From an uncultured Verrucomicrobia subdivision 3 bacterium (lineage in GTDB: Bacteria > Verrucomicrobiota > Verrucomicrobiia > Limisphaerales > UBA11358): DNA of 56,608 nt. Positions 48,280-56,608 of this stretch are shown here, in pieces. Position 1 is the first letter of the stretch. Each line of letters starts with the position of its first letter. The stretch is from assembly GCA_903842235.1 (NCBI GenBank), contig CAIMLG010000099.1:1-56608 (forward strand), given 5' to 3'. The position numbers and the translations under genes were made by a program. The notes beneath the pieces are model-generated. The model was not told the origin of the DNA. It saw only the letters and a program-made list of their open reading frames with translations, and ran no database searches.

Positions 48280-50376
48280 ATGTGGTCAAAGCTGGCGACC
48301 TTTGTTAAAATCGGCAATGTGCAGGCTGTCCAGTGTCATTTCCGTTTCGGAATACATCTCGGTTTGACGGTCGTCATGCTGGTGCTGGCGTTCCCGGCAC
48401 GGGCGGAGTTGCCGCTGCATACGGCGGCGGAAGTCTTGGCGCTTTCGCCCGAACAAACGCGGATGCACCGGGAGGTCCGGCTCACCGGCGTCATCACCTT
48501 TGCGTGGCATGCCGGCACCACGGAATTCACGGTGCAGGATGAGTCGGGGGCCGTCTGGCTGCCGCCGATCCTGCTGCCGGCGAATTGCACCGTCGGCACC
48601 AAGGTTGAAATCGAGGGACGGACCGAAATGGGCGGTTTTGGCCCGATCGTGCAAGCGGAAGTTGTGCGACCCCTCGGATTGGGAACGCTGCCAGCGCCTC
48701 GTCCGTCCACTTACGAGGAACTGCTCACCGCCCAGTTCCAAGGCCAGCGCGTGGAGTTGACCGGGATTGTGCGCGGCCAGCGGGTGAACCCGGAGTTTGG
48801 CCTCGGCTGGCTCGCGCTCGAAATTGCCACTGGCGCCGGCCGCGTGACGGTGAACGTGACGCATGAAATCACCGGACACCCTGAATTGCTGGATGCGCTC
48901 GTGCGCGTGCGTGGAGTGAATTTGCACAGTTCAGATGCCCAGCAACAGGCTTTCCTGCCCATGATCAATGCCCATACCCTTGCGGATGTGGAGGTGCTGG
49001 CTCCGGCAAACCCGCAGCCCTTTGAGCAACCGCCGGTGGCGCTCAACCAGATCATGCGCAGCGCGAACCCGGCGGGCGCAGGCCACCGCGTGCACGTGCA
49101 TGGCACCGTCACAGTCGTCCGGCCGGGCTGCTCGTTTTTTCTCCAGGATGAAACACGCGGCCTTCAGGTTTTTTCGCGCGAGTCCTCATGCCCGGAGGCG
49201 GGCGAGATTGTGGACGTGGTCGGCTTTCCCGAGCCCGGTGCATTTTCCCCCGTGCTGCGCGATGCGGATTGGCGGCCCGCCGGAAAGACTAATTTTCCAC
49301 CGCCGCTCGCCGTGAGCGGCGCGGATGCCGTAAAGCACGATGGTCGGCTCATCACAGTGCGCGCGCTGCTCATGGCCCTCGCCGTAGCTGATAACGAAAT
49401 CGTGATGACCCTCGACGACGGCTCCCTGCGCTTTCGCGCCCACGTCCCGGATGCTGACAGCGGGCGCTGGCGCGTGGGGAGTGAATTGCAGACGACCGGC
49501 GTGTGCAGCGTGGAAGTTGGTGATTGGGAATCACTGGTGACCCACCGCCAGCCGCAGGGCTTTTCATTGCTGGCGCGCGGCCCGGGCGACATCCGGCTCC
49601 TGCACGCTGCCACGCTGTGGACACCGCTGCGGATCGTATGGGCTTTGTTGGCGGTCGGATTGGCGCTCGGCGTGGCGCTCGGCGTTATCTGGGCCCAAAC
49701 ACGCCGCCGGCTGCGCGAAGCCGCGCGCACGCGTGCGGCGTCCCACGCGCAGTTTGAAGCCGTGATTAACGAGCGCACTCGCATGGCGCGCGAAATCCAC
49801 GACACCCTGGCGCAAGGCTTTGCCGGCATCTCCGTGCAACTCGAAGTGCTCAATGACCGCTGCGATGCGCTGCCGGGCGATACGCGCCAGCACCTCAATC
49901 TGGCGCGGGAGCTTGTCCGCAGCAGTCTTGACGAAGCGCGCCGCACCGTCTGGAATTTGCGCGCCCAGACGCTGGAGGAAAACGGACTCGCTGGTGCCCT
50001 TGACCGCCTCGGTCGCCAGCTCACCGATGGCAGCAGTATTGCTTTCACGCTGCATGTCGAGGGCGCGCCCCGGGCTCTTCCCGCCGAGGTGGAAAATAAT
50101 CTCCTGCGCATCGGCCAGGAGACGATCACCAATACCGTCCGTCACTCCGGCGCGCGGCATATAAAACTCTCCCTCGCTTTTCGCAGCGACGGCGTGCGCC
50201 TGGGCGTAAGTGACGACGGACATGGCTTCGACCCGGCCAGCATTCACCCTTCGCGGCACGGTGGCTTCGGCTTGGCCGGTCTTCGCGAACGGGCTAAGGC
50301 CATGCATGCTCAACTGGAAATAAACAGCGTGCCCGGCAGCGCTACGCGCATTGAAATCACCGTTCCCTATGTCTAA
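48280..50376 (+). CDS. Sensor histidine kinase (NarL-type, HisKA_3) with periplasmic OB-fold domains
   Basis: A 698 residue membrane kinase. An N-terminal helix (GIHLGLTVVMLVLAFPARAE) leads into a periplasmic part of ~440 residues made of about three OB-fold-like segments, each with a REVRLTGVIT, QRVELTGIVRG or RVHVHGTVTVV strand followed by VWLPP/FLQDETRGL. A second helix (IVWALLAVGLALGVALGVIWA) is followed by a HisKA_3 box MAREIHDTLAQGFAGISVQLE with the phosphorylated His, and a HATPase with NLLRIGQETITNTVRHSGA (N box), GVSDDGHGFDP and GFGLAGLRERAKAM. ATG 48280 is favoured; the frame is open to 48127 but the N terminus there is not membrane-like. It overlaps its response regulator and faces the sugar-binding lipoprotein gene. 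Confidence 0.88.
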   Translation: MWSKLATFVKIGNVQAVQCHFRFGIHLGLTVVMLVLAFPARAELPLHTAAEVLALSPEQTRMHREVRLTGVITFAWHAGTTEFTVQDESGAVWLPPILLPANCTVGTKVEIEGRTEMGGFGPIVQAEVVRPLGLGTLPAPRPSTYEELLTAQFQGQRVELTGIVRGQRVNPEFGLGWLALEIATGAGRVTVNVTHEITGHPELLDALVRVRGVNLHSSDAQQQAFLPMINAHTLADVEVLAPANPQPFEQPPVALNQIMRSANPAGAGHRVHVHGTVTVVRPGCSFFLQDETRGLQVFSRESSCPEAGEIVDVVGFPEPGAFSPVLRDADWRPAGKTNFPPPLAVSGADAVKHDGRLITVRALLMALAVADNEIVMTLDDGSLRFRAHVPDADSGRWRVGSELQTTGVCSVEVGDWESLVTHRQPQGFSLLARGPGDIRLLHAATLWTPLRIVWALLAVGLALGVALGVIWAQTRRRLREAARTRAASHAQFEAVINERTRMAREIHDTLAQGFAGISVQLEVLNDRCDALPGDTRQHLNLARELVRSSLDEARRTVWNLRAQTLEENGLAGALDRLGRQLTDGSSIAFTLHVEGAPRALPAEVENNLLRIGQETITNTVRHSGARHIKLSLAFRSDGVRLGVSDDGHGFDPASIHPSRHGGFGLAGLRERAKAMHAQLEINSVPGSATRIEITVPYV

Positions 50377-50998
50377 ATCCAACCGCATCCGCATTCTCAT
50401 TGTTGATGACCACCTCGCCTTGCGGGTCGGCCTTACCGCCATGCTCGCCGCCCGTCCGCACTTGCTGGTCGTCGCCGAAGCCGACAAGACCGCCGGGGCC
50501 ATTGCCGCCTGTGAAAAACACCACCCTGACGTCGTGCTCATGGATCTGCGGATTCCCGGCGGCGGCGTGGAGGCTACGATTGCGATCCGGCAGCGCTGGC
50601 CCGCCACCCGCGTGCTCATCGTCACCACCTACGACGGCGACGAGGATATTCACCGCGCGATTCAGGCCGGCGCGAGCGGCTATCTGCTCAAGGGCCTTAC
50701 CAGTTCCGAACTCATCGCTGGCATCGAGGCCATCCATCGCGGAGAGAAAGTGATGCCGCCCAATATCGCTACCCGTCACCGCGAACGTGTCCTGCGCAAG
50801 GACCTTTCCTCGCGCGAACTCGAAGTCCTGAGCTTGATCGTCGCGGGCCGCAGCAACAAAGAAATCGCCCGCGACCTCGTCATCGGCGAAGAAAGCGTGA
50901 AGACCTATTTGAAGACCGTATTCCAAAAGCTCAGTGTCGCTGACCGCACCCAGGCCGCCATCGAAGCCATCCGCCACGGCATCGTGCATCTTGACTGA
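50369..50998 (+). CDS. NarL/FixJ-family response regulator
   Basis: A 209 residue cytoplasmic regulator. The receiver domain has the acidic pair in ILIVDDHLALR, the phosphorylated Asp in VVLMDLRIPG, the Thr in VTTYDG and the Lys in YLLKGLTS. A LuxR-type HTH follows (LSSRELEVLSLIVAGRSNKEIARDLVIGEESVKTYLKTVFQKLSVADR). Its ATG overlaps the kinase stop by eight bases, so kinase and regulator are translated together. Its targets are probably the divergent sugar operon and perhaps the secreted proteins downstream (inference). Confidence 0.93.
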   Translation: MSKSNRIRILIVDDHLALRVGLTAMLAARPHLLVVAEADKTAGAIAACEKHHPDVVLMDLRIPGGGVEATIAIRQRWPATRVLIVTTYDGDEDIHRAIQAGASGYLLKGLTSSELIAGIEAIHRGEKVMPPNIATRHRERVLRKDLSSRELEVLSLIVAGRSNKEIARDLVIGEESVKTYLKTVFQKLSVADRTQAAIEAIRHGIVHLD

Positions 50999-51092
50999 TG
51001 AAAACCCGGACGCTTGATGCGCGGGCGGATCTCTGGCCGATCCTTTCTCCCCGGTTTTTAGCACGGGATCAAGTGTGCCAACTCCCGCGAGG

Positions 51093-51114
51093 CTTCCCCC
51101 AATTGAGGGAGGCT
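51093..51114 (-). repeat. Short intergenic hairpin, CCTCCC..GGGGGA family, copy 4
   Basis: On the minus strand it reads AGCCTCCCTCAATTGGGGG then AAG, the same element as copies 1-3 in reverse orientation. It sits 94 bases after the response-regulator stop and before the beta-helix gene. Confidence 0.65.
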
Positions 51115-51222
51115 CACAAGTTGGACAGATATGCACCGAACAGACTATTTTTTGAATGACCACCGAAAAATGATCACAAAAATCTAAAGCAAACCAATGT
51201 TCAGATATATGAGTCCAACATT

Positions 51223-53592
51223 ATGAAAACCGACAAACAGTTAAAACAGACACCGTCTGTCCCGGCAATGTTCGCGGGCAGGAAAACCAACGCCTCCTGC
51301 GGGAGGAATTTAATTCGCGCCTGGCTGATGGCCGCGTTTTTGGCTGCGGGACCATCCCTTGCCTCTGCCGCGATCATCAATGTCCCTGCCGACCAGCCGA
51401 CCATCGGTTCTGCCTTGGCTGTGGCAAATACCGGCGACGAAATCTTAATTCAATCGGGGACTTACGAGGAAACGGGCATCCTGTCTATCTCGACCCAATT
51501 GACGCTCCGGGCGACCAATGGCCCTGTGACGGTTCACGTTCCGTCGAGCGAAATTGCAGTTGCGGCAGTGAATTCGGCGGTCTCGGGCGTCGTCTTCGAC
51601 GGCATTAAGTTCGAGCGCCTATCTGCGGATGCTGACTGGATGCAATCGGCTCAGTTGAACTGGGGTTCTTCCTCTACATTCACCAACTGCACGTTTACCG
51701 GTCCGGCGAACGGTAGCGGAGTGGATTTGTTTTACGGGGCGAGCGCGGAGTTTGACAGTTGCTCATTCTCCAACTACAACCCGGTGACTACTTGGTCGGC
51801 GGCCATCTTGCTTGAAGGGCATGACGCTACGTCTCCGTTCTCACAATTGGTTGTGCGCAACTGCACCTTTGACACCGGCTGCAATGGCTGGATCAAAACG
51901 ATTGACTTTGGCAACTCCCCGCGCGTGGGTGATATGACCGTGACTGGTTGCACTTTCAAGGCCGCTCGTTACGGCCAGGCTTTGTCATTCCACGGCTTTA
52001 ATGATGTGCTCAATTATGACTCCGGCAAGGCGCTTCTGTTTCAGGACTGCACATTTGAGGGGACAGTGTATGAGGAAGCGGAATTTTACTACACCACCGG
52101 CACGGCCCCGACATCGCTGAAGTTTAGCCGGTGCAACTTCAAGGCCTACAACAGCACGCGCAAGATGTTCTGGTTTGATTTGCCGGCGCCACTCGTCTTC
52201 GAGGACTGCTTGTTTGCCGGTGGCCAGCACGAGACGATCATGACCATTTGGGGCGGTCCGCCTAGCGTGAATTTATACAATTGCACCATGATCAACGATG
52301 GTATCACCAGTGCGACTTCCGCCAGCGGCACGTCACAATCATCTTTCATTAACGGTTGGGACGGCGGGCGGACCTTCAACATCGTCAACTGCCTCTTCCG
52401 CTGCACGAATAACTATTCTGCGGGATTTGTGGGCGACGCCGGAAGTTCAGCGAATCGCAATTATGCAATCTCCCATTCGGTTATTGACCACCCCACACCC
52501 GTGGGCGCGTATGCCCAGATCACCCCGGGTGCCGGTTACACCAACACTTCGCTTGCTTCAGCTTTCGTGAACCCTGCGAGCCGGGATTATCATCTTGTCA
52601 ACGGATCACCTTGGGTGAACGGTGGCATCGATCTTGGTTTTCTCCTTTATCCATTCGATGCGGACAAGAATGCCCGCAATCAAGGCAGTGCTCCCGACAT
52701 GGGGGCCTTTGAGTTGGCCGGTGACATTCCGACGGCACCCACTGTCGTCGCCTATGAAGGATTCAACTACGCTACCGGGGATCTAAACGGTAAAGGTGCC
52801 AGCACTGCACCCGGAGATTTCGTCGCGCTCGGCTTCGGTGCCTGGAGCACTTTTGGCGAAGGGTTCAATGTGGATGGCAGCTCTGGCTCACCAGCGGGGA
52901 CGGCGTTCACCTATACGGGAAATTTGGCCAATCCAGTCGGTTCCGGTTTGGGCAGCAACCGCGGCGGTAAAGAATCAGTCAGCTTTTCCATGGCCAGTTC
53001 TACGCTGGCACAGACTTACGGAACCTCGAATGGGACAGTTACTCTGACCTTCGACATGGAATATGGTTACGGCACCGGTTTCGCTGGTTTGGAACTCAGC
53101 TCCGCTGGCGCGAACACGATGTTCATTGGTGACGGCGGCGGGGGCACCTTCATTATCAGCGGATTCGGCGGCGCCGCTCAAGACACGGGGGCTTACGCCA
53201 AGTCAGGTGACCGGTTTATCCAATGCGTCTTTGCCTTCACTTCCACGAACAGCACGGCCACTTATTCAATCTTCGATCATAATGGAGTTCAGCAAGGTGC
53301 AACAGTCACCCGGGATGTCACCGGCTTCAGCTTTAACACGGTTAGGTTGTATCTTGGATCGCGTGCCGAAGGGTTCGACGAAATCGCTATCAACGCGTTA
53401 TATAATGTCGCCCCGGTGACACCTACGGTCAGCGTCGCCCGTAGCGCGGGCAACATCATCGTCACATTTGCCGGTGTTCTCCAGTCGGCTGGCCAGGTGC
53501 AAGGGCCATTCACCGATGTGTCGGGGGCCACCAGTCCGCTGACGGTAGCGCCGACGGGCACCAATCTGTTCTGGCGTTCCCGCTCGCCATAG
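51223..53592 (+). CDS. Secreted right-handed beta-helix protein with YEGF module
   Basis: A 789 residue exported protein. The long signal region ends at LMAAFLAAGPSLASA. Residues ~50-460 form a right-handed parallel beta-helix of the pectate-lyase type: IINVPADQPTIGSALAVANTGDEILIQSGTYEE at the cap, then repeated FTNCTFTGP, FDSCSFSN, VRNCTFDTG, VTGCTFKA, FQDCTFEG and FSRCNFKA coils. The end DKNARNQGSAPDMGAFE is a common closing motif of such helices. Residues ~510-725 are the YEGF module shared with the following gene, and the C terminus is a short TNLFWRSRSP tail. Beta-helix proteins like this often cut or bind acidic polysaccharides, but I see no clear catalytic residues. It lies between the two-component system and the second GH32-like gene. 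Confidence 0.82.
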   Translation: MKTDKQLKQTPSVPAMFAGRKTNASCGRNLIRAWLMAAFLAAGPSLASAAIINVPADQPTIGSALAVANTGDEILIQSGTYEETGILSISTQLTLRATNGPVTVHVPSSEIAVAAVNSAVSGVVFDGIKFERLSADADWMQSAQLNWGSSSTFTNCTFTGPANGSGVDLFYGASAEFDSCSFSNYNPVTTWSAAILLEGHDATSPFSQLVVRNCTFDTGCNGWIKTIDFGNSPRVGDMTVTGCTFKAARYGQALSFHGFNDVLNYDSGKALLFQDCTFEGTVYEEAEFYYTTGTAPTSLKFSRCNFKAYNSTRKMFWFDLPAPLVFEDCLFAGGQHETIMTIWGGPPSVNLYNCTMINDGITSATSASGTSQSSFINGWDGGRTFNIVNCLFRCTNNYSAGFVGDAGSSANRNYAISHSVIDHPTPVGAYAQITPGAGYTNTSLASAFVNPASRDYHLVNGSPWVNGGIDLGFLLYPFDADKNARNQGSAPDMGAFELAGDIPTAPTVVAYEGFNYATGDLNGKGASTAPGDFVALGFGAWSTFGEGFNVDGSSGSPAGTAFTYTGNLANPVGSGLGSNRGGKESVSFSMASSTLAQTYGTSNGTVTLTFDMEYGYGTGFAGLELSSAGANTMFIGDGGGGTFIISGFGGAAQDTGAYAKSGDRFIQCVFAFTSTNSTATYSIFDHNGVQQGATVTRDVTGFSFNTVRLYLGSRAEGFDEIAINALYNVAPVTPTVSVARSAGNIIVTFAGVLQSAGQVQGPFTDVSGATSPLTVAPTGTNLFWRSRSP
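52750..53403 (+). repeat. YEGF module, copy 1 (coding, near-identical to 55917-56553)
   Basis: The module starts AYEGFNYATGDLNGKGAST and ends GFDEIAINA. The DNA of this and the second copy is highly similar over more than 600 bases, including long identical stretches such as GATCTAAACGGTAA. The two flanking proteins are otherwise unrelated, so the module was copied between genes. Confidence 0.85.
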
Positions 53593-53659
53593 AGAAACTC
53601 ACGGTTGCGGATTGTCAGCAGGGTTGATAGCGGTCTGACAATGGTTGGGATGGGGTTTG

Positions 53660-53690
53660 GATCCCCGCCGCCGCAAAGGCGGCGGGGATC
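53660..53690. terminator. Strong GC hairpin after the beta-helix gene
   Basis: A perfect 13 bp stem: GATCCCCGCCGCC at 53660-53672 and GGCGGCGGGGATC at 53678-53690, loop GCAAA. No T run follows on either strand, so it is not a classical terminator; it may stabilise or end the beta-helix message or be a repeat element. It lies in the 188 base gap before the next gene, 68 bases after the stop. Confidence 0.5.
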
Positions 53691-53780
53691 TGTCACATAA
53701 GAGCCAGTTTGAATGTGGAGACCGTGTGCCATATTAAGACGCGGAGCATCCCAAAACAGTCTCCTTAAAATGAAAATTTG

Positions 53781-56608
53781 ATGATGAAAACATGTGTTAA
53801 ATCGCTGGTGACGGGAAGCCTGTTGACGCTGGCGGCGTTTTCCGCCGCCGCGCAACCCGACCCGCGCACCACCGCGCTGGCGGCTTGGTATTTTGGCGAC
53901 GGCATCGCCGGTGAAACCAATCCAATCACATCCACTGGCACCATTAGTTACAACGTCGTGCCAACGGGCTATGGAGCGCGCCCCGCCAACCGCACGGCCC
54001 AACTCACATCCGCCTATTTCAATGCCGGCACCAACCTCGGCGTTTCCGGCAATCAGCTCACCATCTTCCTGCGCGCGCGCGTGCCGGGCGGCAGTTGGAG
54101 CAGCGGACTTTTCGCCAAGCGCGGCAGCACCAATGTGCTCAACTACAATTTATTTGGCGGCACGTCCGGGACCAATATCGGGTTCGAAGTGCGCACCGCC
54201 AACGGCTTCGTCTCCCTTGGCTTTCCGGTTACCAACGTCGATGCCACCGCCTGGCACAACCTCGTTGGCCGCTACGATGGCACCAATGTCCAGTTGTTCT
54301 GCAACGACCGGCTCATGGCTTCCGCGCCGCTCACAGGCAACCTCATCCAGAACACCGAACCGACCCTCATTGGCGCTGAAACTGACAACGGTTCCATCGT
54401 GCGCCGCTTTACCGGTTACATCGAAGAAGCCGCTCTCTGGAACACCGCGCTGAATGGCGGCCAGTTGGCTTACCTCAATAACCTGACCGCCACCAACGAC
54501 GCTTATCCCACACAGTTACTGCACTACCGGGATCCGAATAATGATGTGGGCGATGCCCACATTCGCCTTATCAACGGAAGCTGGCTTTTGACTTATTTGT
54601 ATCCCATCGACACCTTGGGCAACTTGGATCAAGCGCAACTCGTCACGCCCGATTTTCTCCACTGGGTCTGGCGCAAACCGGTTCACGCGCCTGTGACTGC
54701 CCCCGATCAATTGATAAACTGGTTTGATCTGGAATACACTTGGGACCCCTTCCTGAACCAGTGGCGCTCAATTTGGGGCTTCTATGGGATGCGTTGTTCG
54801 TTGTCTGGTGACACCTTCAATTGGCAGGCTGCTAACCCGCAAATTGCGATGCCAGACCCTGGCACTTATAATACCTTCAGGGACCCCTCGATAACGCAGG
54901 TCGGCTCGAATTCCTGGCAAATGGTCATTACAATGGACAAAACCAACGTGCCTTCCGGAACCGGTGGTTCCATCGGTTACGCCACTTCCAGCAACCTCAC
55001 CCAGTGGAATTTTCAAGGCGACCTATACTTCCCCGGAGGGCGGGGTGCCCCCGAAGTGCCCACCTTGTTTCAGATGGGCAGCCAATGGTATCTCCTCAGC
55101 AGTTGGTATAACAACGCAGTGGGCCGCCCCAGCTATGCCGTGGCAAATTCGCCGGCCGGGCCGTGGAGTGAGTTCACTCCCAACAGTCTCGATGGCAAGG
55201 ATGTCTGCGCAGCCACTTCCGAGGCCTACGGCACCAACCGCATCCTTACCGGCTGGATTCCCCTCTACGCCTGGATCAACTCCAACCAGCACTGGGGCGG
55301 CCATCTTTGTTTCCCTCGCGAAATCTTTCAGCTCACCAATGGGGTTTTGCGCTCCCGTATGCCGGCAGATTTCGCGGGTAAAATTCTCGGACCGCAACTG
55401 TTCCCCGGCCTGGCTAGTCCCAGCACAAAATCCGGCAATTGGGCCTATCAAAACCTGGGTGCCCAGATGGACTGTTATTCAGGCAGCGGTCAAAGCCGGA
55501 CCATTCTGCCCGGCTTGTTTGACCGCTTCGAGGCCGACACCACCTTCACGCCCGCCACCGGCACCAAGCGCGTGGGTTGGTTGGGCGGCTGGCAGGAGTC
55601 GGGCAGCTTTTATGAGGTTGGCCTCAATCAGACAAATCAGACGCTCTTTATCCGCATTGCCGATGGCACCATCTACGCCGACCTGAGCGTGCCGGTCGCG
55701 CTCAATGCCTCGCATCGCCTGCGGGTCATCGTTGAGCAGGATATGGTGGAGGTGGTCTATGACGAACAATTCACTCTCGCCGCGCGTATTCCCACTAAGC
55801 TGCGAACGACGTCGCTGGGGCTGTTCGCAGAGGGCGGTCCGGTTAGCTTTAGCAGCGTAGCCGTCAACCGGCTCAAGAACCTGGAAAATATTCCGGTTCC
55901 GCCCACCACAGTCACCGCCTATGAAGGTTTCAACTACGCTAACGGTGATCTAAACGGTAAGGGAGCCAGCACTGCATCCGGAGATTCCATCGCGCTTGGC
56001 TTTGGACCGTGGAGTGTCTATTCCGATGGTTTTCATGTTGATGGCAGCTCCGGTTCACCAGCGGGAAAGCCGGGATCTTATGCGGGCAACCTGGCCAATC
56101 CCCGCGGCTCCGGTTTGGGCAGCAATCGTGCCGGTATGATTGCCACCAACTTGGCCATGGCCAGTTCGACGCTGACCCAGACTTACGGAACCTCGAACGG
56201 AATGGTAACGCTGACCTTCGCGATGGAATATGGCTACGGCAGCAGTTTCGCGGGTTTGGAACTCAGCACCGCTGGCGCGAACACGATGTTTTTGGGTGAC
56301 GGCGGCGGGGGCACCTTCATCGTCAGCGGATTCGGCGGAGCCACTCAGGATACCGGGGCCAATGCCAAATCCGGCGTCCGTTTCATCCAATGCGTGTTTA
56401 GCTCCAACTCGGTCGTTTATACCGTCTTCGACAGCGCCGGAGTGCAGCAGGGCACAACGATCACCCGGACAATTACAGGATTTAGCTTCAATACGGTGAG
56501 ACTGTATCTCGGTGCCGGACGCGCCGAAGGATTCGACGAAATCACACTGAATGTTAGTCCGCAGATGACCACTGTAACTTCTTCGGGAAACAACTCCACC
56601 TACGGGAC
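53781..56608 (+). CDS. Secreted LamG-GH32/GH43-like hydrolase with YEGF module (partial, runs off the window)
   Basis: At least 942 residues, open to the window end with no stop. Signal peptide: VTGSLLTLAAFSAAAQ. Residues ~30-235 are a LamG sandwich (LTIFLRARVPGG, WHNLVGRYDGTNVQLFCNDR, GYIEEAALWNTAL). Residues ~245-560 are a five-bladed GH32/GH43-type propeller: VGDAHIRLINGSW with D258 as likely nucleophile, FRDPSITQVG (R367-D368-P369), and GAPEVPTLFQMGSQWYLLSS with E425 as likely acid. Here RDP and the E are kept, unlike the first GH32-like protein. A back sandwich (FEADTTFTPATGTKRVGWL; IVEQDMVEVVYDEQ) and a YEGF module (~713-925) follow. ATG 53781 or 53784 starts the gene. Probably an extracellular fructan- or other glycan-degrading enzyme. 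Confidence 0.85.
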   Translation, partial: MMKTCVKSLVTGSLLTLAAFSAAAQPDPRTTALAAWYFGDGIAGETNPITSTGTISYNVVPTGYGARPANRTAQLTSAYFNAGTNLGVSGNQLTIFLRARVPGGSWSSGLFAKRGSTNVLNYNLFGGTSGTNIGFEVRTANGFVSLGFPVTNVDATAWHNLVGRYDGTNVQLFCNDRLMASAPLTGNLIQNTEPTLIGAETDNGSIVRRFTGYIEEAALWNTALNGGQLAYLNNLTATNDAYPTQLLHYRDPNNDVGDAHIRLINGSWLLTYLYPIDTLGNLDQAQLVTPDFLHWVWRKPVHAPVTAPDQLINWFDLEYTWDPFLNQWRSIWGFYGMRCSLSGDTFNWQAANPQIAMPDPGTYNTFRDPSITQVGSNSWQMVITMDKTNVPSGTGGSIGYATSSNLTQWNFQGDLYFPGGRGAPEVPTLFQMGSQWYLLSSWYNNAVGRPSYAVANSPAGPWSEFTPNSLDGKDVCAATSEAYGTNRILTGWIPLYAWINSNQHWGGHLCFPREIFQLTNGVLRSRMPADFAGKILGPQLFPGLASPSTKSGNWAYQNLGAQMDCYSGSGQSRTILPGLFDRFEADTTFTPATGTKRVGWLGGWQESGSFYEVGLNQTNQTLFIRIADGTIYADLSVPVALNASHRLRVIVEQDMVEVVYDEQFTLAARIPTKLRTTSLGLFAEGGPVSFSSVAVNRLKNLENIPVPPTTVTAYEGFNYANGDLNGKGASTASGDSIALGFGPWSVYSDGFHVDGSSGSPAGKPGSYAGNLANPRGSGLGSNRAGMIATNLAMASSTLTQTYGTSNGMVTLTFAMEYGYGSSFAGLELSTAGANTMFLGDGGGGTFIVSGFGGATQDTGANAKSGVRFIQCVFSSNSVVYTVFDSAGVQQGTTITRTITGFSFNTVRLYLGAGRAEGFDEITLNVSPQMTTVTSSGNNSTYG
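55917..56553 (+). repeat. YEGF module, copy 2 (coding)
   Basis: Second copy of the ~215 residue module (AYEGFNYANGDLNGKGAST to AEGFDEITLNV), in the LamG-GH32-like protein. Copy 1 is at 52750-53403. Differences are mainly at third codon positions plus a short indel in the first third and near the end (FTSTNSTATYSIF versus FSSNSVVYTVF). Confidence 0.85.

Noticed and set aside
53589-53780. A short gene between the beta-helix and GH32-like genes
   Set aside because: Only tiny frames are present; the gap is filled by a GC hairpin.

Overview
This 56.6 kb window is GC-rich and almost entirely coding. Its gene content suggests a free-living member of the Verrucomicrobiota (Pedosphaera/Limisphaerales-like). 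The evidence is a Verrucomicrobia-type pilus locus whose order (PilM, PilO-like, PilP-like, secretin) matches the Akkermansia Amuc_1101 to Amuc_1098 cluster, pseudopilins with a [22 protein letters not shown] leader, very large Calx-beta and delta-60-repeat surface proteins, and carbohydrate enzymes joined to LamG-like and YEGF modules. Few genes have a clear Shine-Dalgarno sequence and several seem to start on GTG. The lineage is an inference; no rRNA or other phylogenetic marker gene was found.

Layout. 0.4-2.7 kb: an isolated phage-type terminase pair (small and large subunit) with no portal or capsid gene following it, then five tandem 45 bp palindromic repeats. 3.1-7.3 kb: a YtrA-type GntR regulator with an operator-like palindrome at its promoter, an ABC ATPase, and an ABC permease fused to a seven-repeat RCC1-like propeller. 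7.6-12.4 kb: housekeeping genes, namely serine acetyltransferase (+), then on the minus strand a xylulokinase of the eukaryotic XYLB type, a family 9 glycosyltransferase, a metallophosphoesterase and an acylphosphatase.

12.6-39.7 kb: one long co-directional plus-strand block. It begins with PilM/PilN fusion, Amuc_1100-like protein, PilP-like protein and secretin, continues through a stand-alone 5'-3' exonuclease that overlaps the secretin stop, then five exported proteins (655, 1026, 1006, 2767 and 821 aa; the last is a sedolisin-type peptidase), and ends with dephospho-CoA kinase. The 2767 aa protein stops in the middle of a proprotein-convertase-P-like module, and what looks like the other half of that module sits at the C terminus of the next gene, behind the sedolisin domain.

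39.7-42 kb: an AT-richer junction with a possible small RNA and terminator, phased short repeats, a small excisionase/HTH-like gene, a truncated pseudopilin and an intact pseudopilin. 41.9-51 kb: a carbohydrate locus with a LamG-GH32-like enzyme, a DUF4432 aldose-epimerase-like protein, an MFS sugar porter and an RbsB-like lipoprotein (all minus), divergent from a hybrid OB-fold sensor kinase and a NarL-type response regulator (plus). A likely reading is that the binding protein and kinase sense a sugar and control the enzymes and porter. 51.2-56.6 kb: a secreted beta-helix protein and a second LamG-GH32-like protein, cut by the window end, that share a closely similar ~215 residue YEGF module. 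A family of short CCTCCC..ATT..GGGGGA hairpins is scattered through the gaps of the 41.7-51.1 kb region.
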